Positions 1-10,635 of a stretch of DNA of 64,000 nucleotides are shown here, piece after piece. The notes beneath the pieces were generated by a model. It searched no databases. It was not told the origin of the DNA and saw only the letters and a list, made by a program, of their open reading frames with translations. Source of the stretch: Hygrophila difformis (Eukaryota > Streptophyta > Magnoliopsida > Lamiales > Acanthaceae); the NCBI GenBank assembly GCA_030278955.1, contig JAOANR010000001.1, positions 40,574,890-40,638,889 on the forward strand. Direction: 5' to 3'. The translations under genes and the position numbers were made by a program. How positions within the stretch are numbered: the stretch's first letter is position 1; every line of letters starts with the position of its first letter.

Positions 1-1
1 G

Positions 2-2860
2 TATGCCTTTTTGGCAGATAAAAAGAAGCTTCCGGTAATAATTTCATCCAAATTGAATGAAAAACAAGAACAAGCTCTAGTGTGCATGCTTAAGAGTCAT
101 ATTCAAGCAATTGCTTGGACTATAGCTGATATTAAAGGCATTAGTCCTCATATTTGTATGCACAGGATTTTGATGGAAGATGAATATAAACCATCCAGAC
201 AACCACAGAGAAGGCTGAATCCACCAATGCAAGAAGTTATCAGAAAGGAGGTAATCAAGCTACTCGATGCAGGTATAATCTATCCTATTTCTGATAGAAA
301 GTGGGTAAGTCCAATACAAGTTGTACCTAAAAAGGGAGGAATTTGTATTGTAACTAATGAGCATGGTGAGGAAGTAGCTACAAGACCAATAACTGGTTGG
401 AGAGTTTGCATTGATTATAGAAAATTAAACACTGCCACAAGAAAAGATCATTTTCCAATACCCTTTATTGATCAAATGTTAGAAAGACTTTCAGGTAAAC
501 CATTTTACAGCTTTTTGGATGGATATTCTGGTTATAATCAAATAGTAATTGCTAGTGAAGATCATGAGAAAACAACTTTTACTTGTCCATATGGAACATT
601 TGCTTACAGAAGAATGCTTTTTGGTTTATGTAATTCTCTTGCTACTTTTCAAAGATGCATGATGAGTATCTTTTCTGATTTTATTGAGAAATGTATTGAA
701 GTATTCATGGATGATTTCAGTGTTTATGGCAATGATTTTGAGGACTGTTTAAATAATCTGTCAAAAATTTTGCAGAGATGTGAAGACACTAACCTGGTTC
801 TTAATTGGGAGAAGTGTCACTTCATGGTTCAAGAAGGCATTGTATTAGGACACAAAGTATCCAGAGCAGGAATAGAAGTTGACAGAGCCAAAGTTTCTGT
901 TATAGCAAATTTACCACCTCCTAAGACACTTAAGGCAGTAAGGAGTTTTCTTGGACATGCTGGTTTTTACAGAAGGTTCATTAAGGATTTTTCTAAAATA
1001 GCAAGACCCCTATGTAACCTTCTCCATAAGGATATACCATTCAGCTTTGATGAGGATTGTTAAGATGCTTTTAAAACTCTAAAGGACAAGCTTATCACTG
1101 CACCTATAGTTCAATCTCCTGATTGGAGTTTACCATTTGAACTTATGTGTGATTCCAGTGATAATGCTGTATGTGCAGTTTTGGGACAGCATAAAGAAGG
1201 CAAGCATCATGTTATATATTATGCAAGCCACACTCTTAATGATACACAGATCAACTACACCACAACAGAGAAGGAAATGTATGCTGTAGTCTTTGCCTTT
1301 GATAAGTTTAGACAATATCTTATTGGAGCTCAAACTATAGTCTACACAGATCATTCTGCACTAAGGTATCTCTTCTCGAAGCAAGAAGCTAAGCCAAGGC
1401 TGATAAGATGGGTTTTACTTTTGCAAGAGTTTGATATTGTTATCAAAGATAGAAAAGGGAAAGATAATGGAGTAGCAGATCATCTTTCAAGATTGGAGGA
1501 ACGAACAGAAAAAGAAGAAGCTGTGAATGACAAATTCCCAGATGAGCAATTATATGCTTTGCAGCTACATCAGTTTGACTGTCCTTGGTTTTCTGATTTT
1601 GCCAATTATTTGGCTTGTAAAATTATTCCCAAGTTCAAAGACTCTCATCAGAAGTCTAGATTCTTTAGAGAAATTCAGAAGTACTACTGGGATGATCCTT
1701 TCTTATTTAAGTTTTGTTCAGATCAAGTCATTAGGCGCTGTGTTCATGAAAAAGAAGGATTTCAAATTGTTAGGAAATGCCATGAGAATCCTTTAGGAGG
1801 TCATCATGGCCCAGCAAGAACTGCAAGAAAAGTTTTAGATTGTGGTTTCTTCTGGCCAACTATCTTTTTGGATTGTCAGAAACTTATTAAGATGTGTGAT
1901 AGGTGTCAAAGATTGGGAAATGTTTCAATGAGGGAAGAGATGCCACAAAAAGGAATCTTGGAAGTAGAAATATTTGATGTCTGGGGAATTGATTTTATGG
2001 GACCTTTTCCCCCTTCATATGGCAATCATTATATTTTAGTAGCAGTGGACTATGTCTCGAAATGGGTTGAAGCAGTAGCCTTGCCCAATAATGAGACTAA
2101 GCAAGTGACCAAGTTTCTTCAAAAGAATATTTTCACAAGGTTTGGAGCTCCACGTGCCATAATTTCAGATGGGGGATCTCACTTTGTGAATAAGCTTTTT
2201 GAGAAGCTACTTAAGCAGTATGGAGTACATCATAAAGTTGGATCACCTTATCATCCTCAAACAAGTGGTCAAGTTGAGGTATCCAACAGAGAAATCAAGC
2301 ACATTTTGCAAGCTTCTGTGAATACCACGAGAAAAGACTGGTCCAAGAAGTTGGATGATGCTTTATGGGCATATAGGACTGCTTTTAAGACTCCTATAGG
2401 AATGTCCCCTTATAGATTAGTTTTTGGTAAAGCTTGCCATCTTCCAGTTGAATTATAGCATAGAGCATATTGGGCCATTAAGATGCTCAACATGGATGCT
2501 CAATCGGGACAAGAGAAGAGAAAATTTGATCTGTCAAGATTGGAAGAAATAAGACTGGAAGCCTATGAAAGCAGCAAGATTTATAAAGATCGAACCAAGA
2601 AAATTCATGATTCGAAGATTAAACATAAAGAATTTTATGTTGGTCAATTGGTTTTACTTTATAATTCTCCTTTGAAATTGTTTCCAGGTAAGCTCAGATC
2701 AAGATGGACAGGCCCATTCCCCATTGTAGCCATTCATGACAATGGAGCAGTCACCATCATGCTCTGTGAAGGAGAAAAGACTGTAAATGGGCACAGACTT
2801 AAAGAATATATTGGTCAACAAGATTTAAACATCCAGACTGAATATTTGGATAATCCCTAG
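2..2860 (+). pseudogene. pol: Ty3/gypsy pol polyprotein (RT-RNase H-integrase), 5' truncated by the window, two stops
   Basis: One reading frame runs from the window edge to 2860, interrupted only by TAA at 1061-1063 and TAG at 2456-2458. Reverse transcriptase occupies about 200-800, with the catalytic motif VFMDD near 703-717. RNase H follows at about 1130-1450 ([18 protein letters not shown]). The integrase zinc finger with paired His and Cys lies at about 1745-1915, and the core at 1975-2400 keeps D (GIDFMGP), D (ISDGGSHF) and E (QVEVSNREI). A C-terminal integrase region ends at 2860. Domain order RT-RH-IN is diagnostic of Ty3/gypsy; wording of the linker before RT suggests the Athila/Tat branch, which is inference. 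Both stops are single-base nonsense changes at otherwise conserved positions, so the copy cannot make a full pol. Gag, protease and the 5' LTR lie outside the window, and I found no 3' LTR. Confidence 0.93.
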
Positions 2861-3525
2861 TTTTCTGTTCTCTAAAAAAATAAAAAATAAAAAAAAATAA
2901 AAAAAATATATATGGGGTGGATACTACCCAGGTTAACTGAGTAGTATTCCTCTTTTTCTTTTGATTTTTGTTTTATCTCTAATTTTTATTTTTAATTATT
3001 TTCAGGAATTCGAGAAACGAAGCTTTGATGGATTAAAGAGGGATAAGAAGGAAATCTTCAACCAGGTTTTGAGTATTAAGTGTTTTGAAATAAAGTACAA
3101 ATGAATTTTGAACTCACACTTTTGCTATTTAACAAAGCGTGGTTAAAGATGAACTACATTCATTCACGCTTTGTCAAAATTACAAAGCAAGGTGATAAGT
3201 TCAAGTTCTCATTATTATGAAAAATTTTATCTGTTTCATCTTTATTAATTCTATCCTATTTTGTTCACAAATGTTAAGAATTTTATGTCTACGCTTTGTT
3301 GAAGCGTGAAGCGTGACCATTTTTCTGGAGAATATTTCTCTCTCGCCTTGTAACTTACAAAGCGAGAGACAGTTTATATAATCACGCGACGACAACTAAC
3401 AAAGCGAGAGTTTGGGAATACTAAACGGATATATTTTTCAAACTTCTCAAGACAAAAATACCCTTTTCAGACTCTTCTTCTTCCTCTGCACTAACCATCA
3501 CACGTCGTTTCAACCGCCTGTAGTT
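2861..3525. other. Post-pol spacer with hairpin-forming repeats
   Basis: No coding region is convincing. An A-rich tract at 2873-2909 is followed by a short palindrome (gggtggatactaccca near 2924-2940) and pyrimidine-rich sequence ending in a splice-acceptor-like ttttcag at about 2998-3004. From 3135 to 3410 the octamer CAAAGCG and its complement recur. Pairs such as acaaagcgtg/cacgctttgt (about 3133-3175) and ctctcgccttgta/tacaaagcgagag (about 3341-3369) could fold as hairpins. This looks like the non-coding tail of the gypsy element or a boundary between it and the F-box cluster. Confidence 0.5.
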
Positions 3526-3624
3526 ATGGCAGAACTCAATTTTTCTGCTATAAAATCTATTCGATTCTTTCCCTCCTTATTCTCAAAGACCTCTGCATCA
3601 GAACAATCATCCTATAACCTTTAG
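3526..3624 (+). other. Possible upstream exon or uORF of F-box copy 1
   Basis: ATG GCA GAA at 3526 begins a 32-codon frame ending in TAG at 3622-3624, just before F-box copy 1. Its first codons match the start of exon 1 of the next copy (ATGGCAGAA at 4771). It may be a decayed first exon that now reads as an upstream ORF. No firm donor site was identified. Confidence 0.3.
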
Positions 3625-3635
3625 CAGAAGACAGA

Positions 3636-4376
3636 ATGGCCGCAGCAGCCCCTAATGCTAGAACCTCCATTTTAGATATCCCTGATGAAATTCTGGGAGA
3701 CATCTTTTCAAGATTAGGGAAGGAGGAGATGAAAGATGTGGCCAGGATAGCCCCAACTTGCAAGAAATTCTTTAGAGCAAGCAAGGCGCCTGTGGTCTGG
3801 AGGAGAGCAAATGTAGTGAAGCGAATCATTGCAGAAACAACGCATGATAGCCACTACAGGCAGATTATGGAAAGATGCAGAGATGCAGGAAACTTCATGC
3901 TTAAACTTGAACCTGCTCTCAAGGCATTCCGCAACACAGGACTCATAGAAGCCGCTTGTGAAGTCCTTAGGCCTGGAATAGAGGATGACCATCACCTTTC
4001 AATTTTTATCAAGGCGTTCATTCTGCTGAGTTCAGAAAGCCCTGAGGAGATTGATGAAGGATTGTATTTGCTTGGATCAATCCTTAAAGAGGAAGAGCAC
4101 ATCCACAAGATTAAGGAGAAGATCAGCAGGGTCTTCGTCGAAAGTGAAGAAGAGCCTAACCCTTTTCTGGGACAGGGTCATCGTTACTATTGTGACTACA
4201 TAGCTCCGCATAGCAGAGACTTAGTTAGGGAGCCTCCACACTATAACTATGGTGCCACTAACATTGATTGTTTGTGTTGTGAGGTTACAAATTTGATTAG
4301 AGAATTAAGAGAAGCTTTTAGTGAACATGTAATTGAATCCGAAACAGAATTAGAAACTGATTCAGATTTTGATTGA
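3636..4376 (+). CDS. F-box protein, copy 1 of a tandem cluster
   Basis: A 246-residue protein. An N-terminal F-box (about residues 12-50: LDIPDEILGDIFSRL, then a conserved basic-aromatic segment) should bind SKP1 and place the protein in an SCF ubiquitin ligase; that is family knowledge. The rest is helical, with a C-terminal signature shared by the cluster: NPFLGQ, a YC pair, then DCLCCEVTNLIREL. The spaced cysteines could bind a metal (inference). The layout resembles the plant At2g35280/At1g67623-like F-box group. The chosen ATG at 3636 follows a splice-acceptor-like tttagcag at 3620-3627. An upstream ATG at 3526 opens a 32-codon frame whose first residues (MAE) resemble exon 1 of copy 2, so an extra 5' exon is possible. 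This is the only copy that is intact in one exon. Confidence 0.85.
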   Translation: MAAAAPNARTSILDIPDEILGDIFSRLGKEEMKDVARIAPTCKKFFRASKAPVVWRRANVVKRIIAETTHDSHYRQIMERCRDAGNFMLKLEPALKAFRNTGLIEAACEVLRPGIEDDHHLSIFIKAFILLSSESPEEIDEGLYLLGSILKEEEHIHKIKEKISRVFVESEEEPNPFLGQGHRYYCDYIAPHSRDLVREPPHYNYGATNIDCLCCEVTNLIRELREAFSEHVIESETELETDSDFD

Positions 4377-4770
4377 ACAATTTTGTATTCTCTTGATTTG
4401 TGTTTAATTCTCAGTCTTTTGTCTATGTTATCTTTTCCTCACTTCTTGCTTTATGATGTATTAATTCTTTCTTGTGCATCAGAAGTTATTCCAGTCATTA
4501 TTAATGAGCCAAATTCTCTAATGGGCAAAATTTTAGGCTTAATCATTACCCCTTACAGAAATAGGATTTACCATTTTAACCTTGCATTTCTTGGCTAGAG
4601 ATAGGTCGGCTATATCTTTGCAAATATTCTTTTCAGTTGTCATTTCCAAACGTTTCATCAGTTTTCTCTCTCTCTTCTTTTTCTCTCCCGAGAAGAAACT
4701 GTCACAAACCAAAACGTTCGCCCTTAATCATTCTTGTCGCAGTTTCTCTCAAACTTTCATCGGAGAAGAA
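4377..4770. other. Intergenic spacer between F-box copies 1 and 2
   Basis: AT-rich sequence holding the 3' flank of copy 1 and the pyrimidine-rich leader of copy 2 (4640-4770, many TTCTC runs typical of a plant 5' UTR). No further gene is seen. Confidence 0.5.
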
Positions 4771-5724
4771 ATGGCAGAAAACAATCCGTAAGCTCTTTAG
4801 TTCATTCTATTGTTGTCTTAAGTCTGCAATGTTTGTCTTTGGAGTATGCCATTAGACCTAGGGTTTATGATTCTGGACTCTCATTGAGTTTGTTCTTGCT
4901 TTAGAAATCCTTGAATTTAACACTTAGACTTTGTATAACTAAAAGCTTTTCCTAAAAACTCGCCTAACATCATTAAAAATAGAGAGCACCCTTCTGAGGC
5001 CTCTGCACTACAATTGACGGATCTTCCACATGATGTTATTGGAGAGATTTTGTCACGGGTAGGGCGGAGTAGCTTCAGAGACTTGCTCAACTGTAAATCA
5101 CTTTGTACAACATTTAGAAACGCTTCCTATCATCCTATTGTCTTCCGAAGGATCAATTTAGAAGACGCTGATTTTAAAAGTATTCCTACTGAATCTCCAG
5201 AGAAGATTAGTTTCTTGCATTCCTGTGCCTTGGCTCGTAATCACTCTATGAATCTTCAGAGAGCACTGGAGCTATTCATTCAGGGTGAAGAAACTGACGC
5301 TTTTCACATTTTGGATGATGGAATCTATGATAATCATAAGTATTCCCAGTATATAAAAGCTTTGTGTTATCTTAGTAAGACTACTCAGAGAGAGTTCGAT
5401 AAAGGCCTCTTTTTAATGAGTCCAATATTGAATGATAGACTTAATAGTTATGATTTTAGGTATAAGTTTCTTACTCTGATCTCAGAATGGGAAACTGTTC
5501 CAAATCCATTCTTAGGACAAACTAAGAGAGAATTTTGTAAGTATGAAGAACATGACTGGGAAATTGTACATGGGCCACCTTTCTTTAACTATCATGCTGA
5601 TCTAGTTGACTGTCTTTGTTGTGAGGTAACTAGAATAATAGAAGATTTTAGACTATGGGCAAAAGAGTCGTTGTATATTCATAACTCTTCTGGAAATTTT
5701 TCTGATGGAGAAGCAGAATATTGA
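4771..5724 (+). CDS. F-box protein, copy 2, two exons
   Basis: Exon 1 (4771-4787) encodes MAENN plus two bases of the next codon and ends at GT (4788). Exon 2 starts at 4983 after AG (4981-4982), and the junction restores a proline codon in frame, giving about 253 residues. The F-box begins with LTDLPHDVIGEILSRVG. The C-terminal family signature is complete: NPFLGQ, FCKYEE, DCLCCEVTRIIEDF. The expected role is substrate recognition in an SCF ubiquitin ligase (family inference); the substrate is unknown. Same strand and close spacing as copies 1, 3 and 4 point to tandem duplication. The intron is 195 bases. Confidence 0.82.
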
Positions 5725-5885
5725 TTTTGTTGTAAGCTTAATGATGATCAGATGGCCTTAATGGTTTGTATTTTGTAAGGTAACATGGCAATAGTAATAC
5801 AATCTTACTTTTAAATTGTCAGTTTCATTGCTTTTTATAAAAAGTCTTCTTCTGCATTCCTTATTGTATTCTTTTCTGGAAGCAG

Positions 5886-6618
5886 AAATGCTAGAAATCC
5901 ACAACTCTTGGAAACTTAGTTATCTGACTTACCCATTGAGTTGCTGCGGGACATTATGTCAAGACTGGGAGAAATCAGTGTGAGGGAACTTTTTAGAGTT
6001 TCGGAGATCTCTCCAATATTTTATCAAGCAAGCAAAACCACTCTGGTGTATAAGAGAGTAACTCTGGAGACATGCATGAGATGGAGGGAGGATGTCTATC
6101 CTGATAATCAGAGAAGGTTCATACAAGAATGTCAGAATGCAGGGAATTTTATGTTCAAATTTGAACCTGCACTCATAGCATTCGTTGATGAGCGTGATGA
6201 AAAGAAAGCTTTTGATCTTCTCAAGCCAGGATTAGATGATAAACATCAACCCACCATTCTCTTCAGAACCTTACTTCTCTTATCAAAACAAGATGATAGA
6301 CTAATTGAAGCAGGTTTTAATTTGATCAGAACAGTAGCTTCAAATGTCCTAGATGTTGTTTTCATTAAGTCCTATCTTTACCATTGGCTGGTCCACTTTC
6401 TGAGAATCCCAAATCCTTTCCAAGGTCAAGAAGAAAGGAGTTATTGTAAGGATCACACATTGCAGGATCGAGTGCTTCTACCTCCACATGTTAGGATGGA
6501 CTGCATTCCTTGTCAATTCTTTGACATAGTTAGGCAATTCAGGTTATTATATGGAGAAGTTTTCCCTGATGTAATGCTGTGGACTGATTCTGATGAAGAA
6601 GAAATTGTCAACCCTTGA
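5886..6618 (+). pseudogene. F-box copy 3, second-exon type, with a premature stop
   Basis: A good acceptor (ggaagcag, AG 5884-5885) opens an exon in the same phase as exon 2 of copy 2. The frame then meets TAG at 5917-5919, where copies 2 and 4 have CAG (Q) just before the F-box, so a C-to-T change has probably disabled it. Downstream the frame is open to 6618 and keeps the F-box core (LPIELLRDIMSRLG), NPFQGQ, SYC and a modified DCIPC motif in place of DCLCC. No first exon of its own is visible between 5725 and 5885. Translation from the ATG at 5956 would lack half the F-box. Confidence 0.7.
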
Positions 6619-6820
6619 GTAGTCCAATATCTTCTTTATAGGAGAACTATTTTGAAAAATTTATGTGTTCTTAGAAACTCTGGGTTGTAATTTCTTTTGG
6701 AACTACTTTCTGAATACATTTCTATTTCCAATCACTTGTTGCTCTACAATTCTTGTATTCTTATTTCTTTGTGCCCTTTTTCTTAATTCAATTCCATGAT
6801 CTTCTTTAAACATTACTCAG

Positions 6821-7493
6821 TGTTGAAATTGGAAGCTCCTCAAAGAAACCAAAAACTTCATCAAAGGAATCTGGATCAGGGGAAACTCAGATCACAGATC
6901 TTCCTTATGAGATTTTAGGGAACATTCTGTCAAGGATGGCATTTGATCATCTTGAAACTGTGTTCAACTGCAAGTTAACTTGTAAAGCACTAAATGAGGC
7001 TTCCAAGAATCCTTCAATTCTAAGGAGGGCTACTCTTGAAGAATTCTCTGCCTGGGGATGGGCAACACTTGAGGAATCTTTAATAGAATTCATTGAAAGC
7101 TGCAGAAATGCAGGGAACTGGATGTTCCAATTGCATGAGGCATTACGCCTGTTTGTCAAAGATAAGAATGAACAAGCAGCTTTTGACCTATTGAATCCGG
7201 CTATTGCTGATAACCATCCTCCATCAATATACATAAAAGCATTTTTGCTCTTAAGTAAGGATGAAACTGAAGAGCAGGAGAAGGGAATTTGGCTCTTTGC
7301 TACTCTTTGCAAGAATAGGCGAAGGCTGAAGGATCTCCAACTCCAAGTCATAGGATGGCTATCAAATCAAGATGAATTCATTTCACCATTCCAAGGGCAA
7401 CCCCAGAAAAGATTCTGCAACTATCGAAATTACTTTGACAACAATCATAGTTGTTCAAGGAACTTTTATGGGGTTACCTCAATTTACTGTATG
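6821..7493 (+). pseudogene. F-box copy 4, second-exon type, C-terminus truncated
   Basis: An acceptor (cattactcag, AG 6819-6820) opens an exon with one base before the first full codon, the same phase as in copies 2 and 3. The frame encodes a serine-lysine-rich stretch, then the F-box (ITDLPYEILGNILSRM), helical middle and SPFQGQ/RFC. It stops at TGA 7494-7496 inside the terminal cysteine motif: YCM-stop-C replaces DCLCC, so one cysteine codon has become a stop. There is no first exon of its own. It is either a pseudogene or a C-terminally shortened isoform spliced from a shared exon 1. Confidence 0.68.
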
Positions 7494-7496
7494 TGA

Positions 7497-7914
7497 TGTC
7501 TAGCTACTGAGCATTGTAACTTGTTTACCAGATTTGGTGCTCATGGAGAAGCTCCTCTCCTTTGAATATTAAGAGGGAGTTGACATAATTGCTGAATTTT
7601 TATTTTGTAATTGGTTAATTTCTGCAACAACATGATGAATGATGTTTTTGTAATATGTTCTCACAAAACCTTATCAATATTAATATGATGTTAATTTCTT
7701 TCTAATATCCAGTCAATATTTTAATTTCCACATTTAGAGCAAATCTCTAAATGTGAGTATGGTGATATTAAAATATATATAAGCATAGGAAATGGAAAGA
7801 TTAACACTTAATTTTCTTTGCACACCTTCACATTTAGAGCAAAGCTCTAAATGTGAGGATGGTAATCCTGGTTTAATCAGTTCTCTTTTTCATTTTTATT
7901 GAAGGATCCATAAG
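7497..7914. other. Spacer with two copies of a 27-base palindrome
   Basis: The near-perfect palindrome cacatttagag-N5-ctctaaatgtg occurs at 7729-7755 and again at 7829-7855, exactly 100 bases apart. Each is followed by gagTATGG or gagGATGG. The second copy leads into ggatggtaatcctgg and a T-rich tract (7858-7902), which resembles the segment after the gypsy pol at 2925-2975. No gene is seen. Confidence 0.65.
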
Positions 7915-9740
7915 ATGACGCATGAAGAATTAAGAGCTCGAGGTATTGAATCAGACAAAAAGGATAAATCTTTGATGAGAAGCAGGAGAACAGCTGAGAT
8001 AGTGAAGCAGATTCAGAAAAGCCGTGGATGGTTAGGGATGGAAATTTCACCTCCAATCTTTTATATCATGCCAATGATGATTCAACACATACCGGAAAAA
8101 GAAAAGGAATCATTGTCGATTGATTTAGAAGAAGCATTCTGGGACAAGATGATTAAATTCTGAGAAGACCAAATAATATTTCTCATTAATGATAAGCATC
8201 TTCCCAGTGGAATTAGACTTGAAAGACTTTTGGAGAGGGAGAAGAAATGCATGGCTGAATGGAACCATGAATGCTATAGAATCATCAATCCAAAAGATCA
8301 AACAGGGTTGGAGCTGGATTACTTTGATCCTCAGCCACTACCTAAATATGTGAAACGACTCACTAAATACTGCTGCAAACTTCAAGAAATCCGAAATGCT
8401 AGAGTATATGATCCTCAACAGGCACTTCCTGCATACATGCCTCCAGCATTCTTGAATAAGAAGGGTCCTATTGAACAGAATTTTCTGAGAAATCTGGCTC
8501 TGGATAGGATTATTGATGCCCGGATTAATTTGAGACATGCCCTTGAGCCTTACTTCCAGAAAGCTAAAAAAGGCGAGATGGTATGGAGAGATGTCCTCAA
8601 AACTATTCAGGAAGCTAGGAATGACTGGATCAGACTTATGAATGAATGGGCTAAAGGGGAGAACCTCAGGAGAAGAATTCTTAGACCAGGGCTAAAAAGG
8701 AAACCTGATGAAGAATTTCCATTAGAAAATTTTGCTGATTTAATGCCAGAACAACAGGCATGGGTCAAGGATGCAGAAGAAAGAGAAGCTGAGAGATCAT
8801 GGAAGAACAGGAAGCAAAGATCAGATGCAAAGCAGACACTACAGAACATAGTGAGAAGTATTTTCAGAGAATCCGTTGTTAATGAGGGTTTGGAGCCTAT
8901 AAAGAATTTCAGGAAGGTCTCAGCCCCAGCAATAACAGATGCAGATGCAGATCTTCTCATCACTGATAGACCAAACAAGGTTATGAAGAAATTACCACCA
9001 CCTCTCCAACGAGAAGTTCATGGATTTGTTCAGGAGAGGAAGAAGGAATTCATTCAGAAATATAGGCGATATGACAGTATGTGCAGAGAAAATGCATATA
9101 AGGAACATAGAGCTTATACTGATCAGGCACATGGAAGGATTCAGCAGGTAATAATCGATGATTGGGATGCATGGAATGAAAAATATCTAAACAAGGATGG
9201 GATGAATTCGTTACTTAAAGGTTTGGGTATGAATTTCCGTATCAAAGAAGAACCTGAAGAAGTTACCATAGATGATGACCTTCAGGCTTTTGTTGACGAA
9301 ACTAGCAAAAACTGGAAAGAGAGAGACCAAGAATGGGAAGAATTTATTCAGGCTGAAGAAGAGAAGGAAAAGGGTAAGAAGAAAGTATATACTCGCAAGA
9401 GAAAGCCAGTTACTCCTAAATCAAGTTCCTCAGATGAAGTACCCTTAGCCATAAGGAAAAGAGGGAGTAGGAGTAAGGCTAAGAAACATGAGGCTGAAAA
9501 GACTAGTCAACCTTTTAAAAAGAGGAAACACAATGAAGAACCAACACTTGAGGAAATTATGGGTTCAATGGAAGGAACTCCAGAAACAAAGAAGTTGTTG
9601 GATCAGAATAAGGAGTTGATGCAGTCATCTCAGGTAGAGAAGGAAATTGTCAAGTATCAAAGGAGAGGAAAGTTGCGTGCCAAGCAACAAGAATCTAATC
9701 CAGAGAAACCTAAGGATCAGGAAAGTGTTCCAGAGGATTC
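7915..9740 (+). pseudogene. Unknown highly charged protein, one in-frame TGA, 3' end lost in an assembly gap
   Basis: From ATG 7915 the frame is open to the gap at 9741 apart from a single TGA at 8161-8163; the segments before and after are in the same frame. The product would exceed 600 residues. The first part is mixed helical (WLGMEISPPIFYIMP; LPKYVKRLTKYCCKLQEI). The last third is very rich in Lys, Glu, Arg and Ser with nuclear-localisation-like runs (TRKRKP, KKRKHN). I recognise no domain. Its position after an F-box cluster and a gypsy pol, and the hairpin spacer in front, raise the possibility of a retroelement accessory ORF; a host gene is equally possible. The TGA may be a mutation, a readthrough site or a retained intron. 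Confidence 0.55.
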
Positions 9741-10240
9741 NNNNNNNNNNNNNNNNNNNNNNNNNNNNNNNNNNNNNNNNNNNNNNNNNNNNNNNNNNNN
9801 NNNNNNNNNNNNNNNNNNNNNNNNNNNNNNNNNNNNNNNNNNNNNNNNNNNNNNNNNNNNNNNNNNNNNNNNNNNNNNNNNNNNNNNNNNNNNNNNNNNN
9901 NNNNNNNNNNNNNNNNNNNNNNNNNNNNNNNNNNNNNNNNNNNNNNNNNNNNNNNNNNNNNNNNNNNNNNNNNNNNNNNNNNNNNNNNNNNNNNNNNNNN
10001 NNNNNNNNNNNNNNNNNNNNNNNNNNNNNNNNNNNNNNNNNNNNNNNNNNNNNNNNNNNNNNNNNNNNNNNNNNNNNNNNNNNNNNNNNNNNNNNNNNNN
10101 NNNNNNNNNNNNNNNNNNNNNNNNNNNNNNNNNNNNNNNNNNNNNNNNNNNNNNNNNNNNNNNNNNNNNNNNNNNNNNNNNNNNNNNNNNNNNNNNNNNN
10201 NNNNNNNNNNNNNNNNNNNNNNNNNNNNNNNNNNNNNNNN
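9741..10240. other. Assembly gap (500 N)
   Basis: Exactly 500 undetermined bases, the usual placeholder length for a gap of unknown size. The charged ORF before it does not obviously continue after it, so distance and even adjacency across the gap are uncertain. Confidence 0.98.
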
Positions 10241-10635
10241 GCGGCCCACTATTCCTTGTGGCCCCAACACTTAATGATACTAATACCCAATGCCAAATTT
10301 GTTAGACATAGTACCAAACACGTTTATATTTTCCATGAATCTAATGTTTAATGCTTCAACACTTAAATGTAAACTGCACTAATCATTTTTACACGAGACT
10401 ATATTGGATTGTACACTACATTATCATTGTTTTGAGTTTAAAGTTTTATTTCATTAGTTAAAATCTTCATGAATCACAACTTGTTCTATTCAAATTGCAA
10501 TGTTGTCTTTCTGCTAATATTCACAAGAAAGTGAAAGGCTTGACGTCAAGGGTAAATGAATTTAGAATTCGGGGCTTTAAAGCAGTGGCAAACTATGATT
10601 ACGTGGGAATCTTGATAGGGAAATGTTATATGCAC
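10241..10635. other. Unassigned AT-rich sequence after the gap
   Basis: I see no coding region, RNA gene or clear repeat here. Confidence 0.4.
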
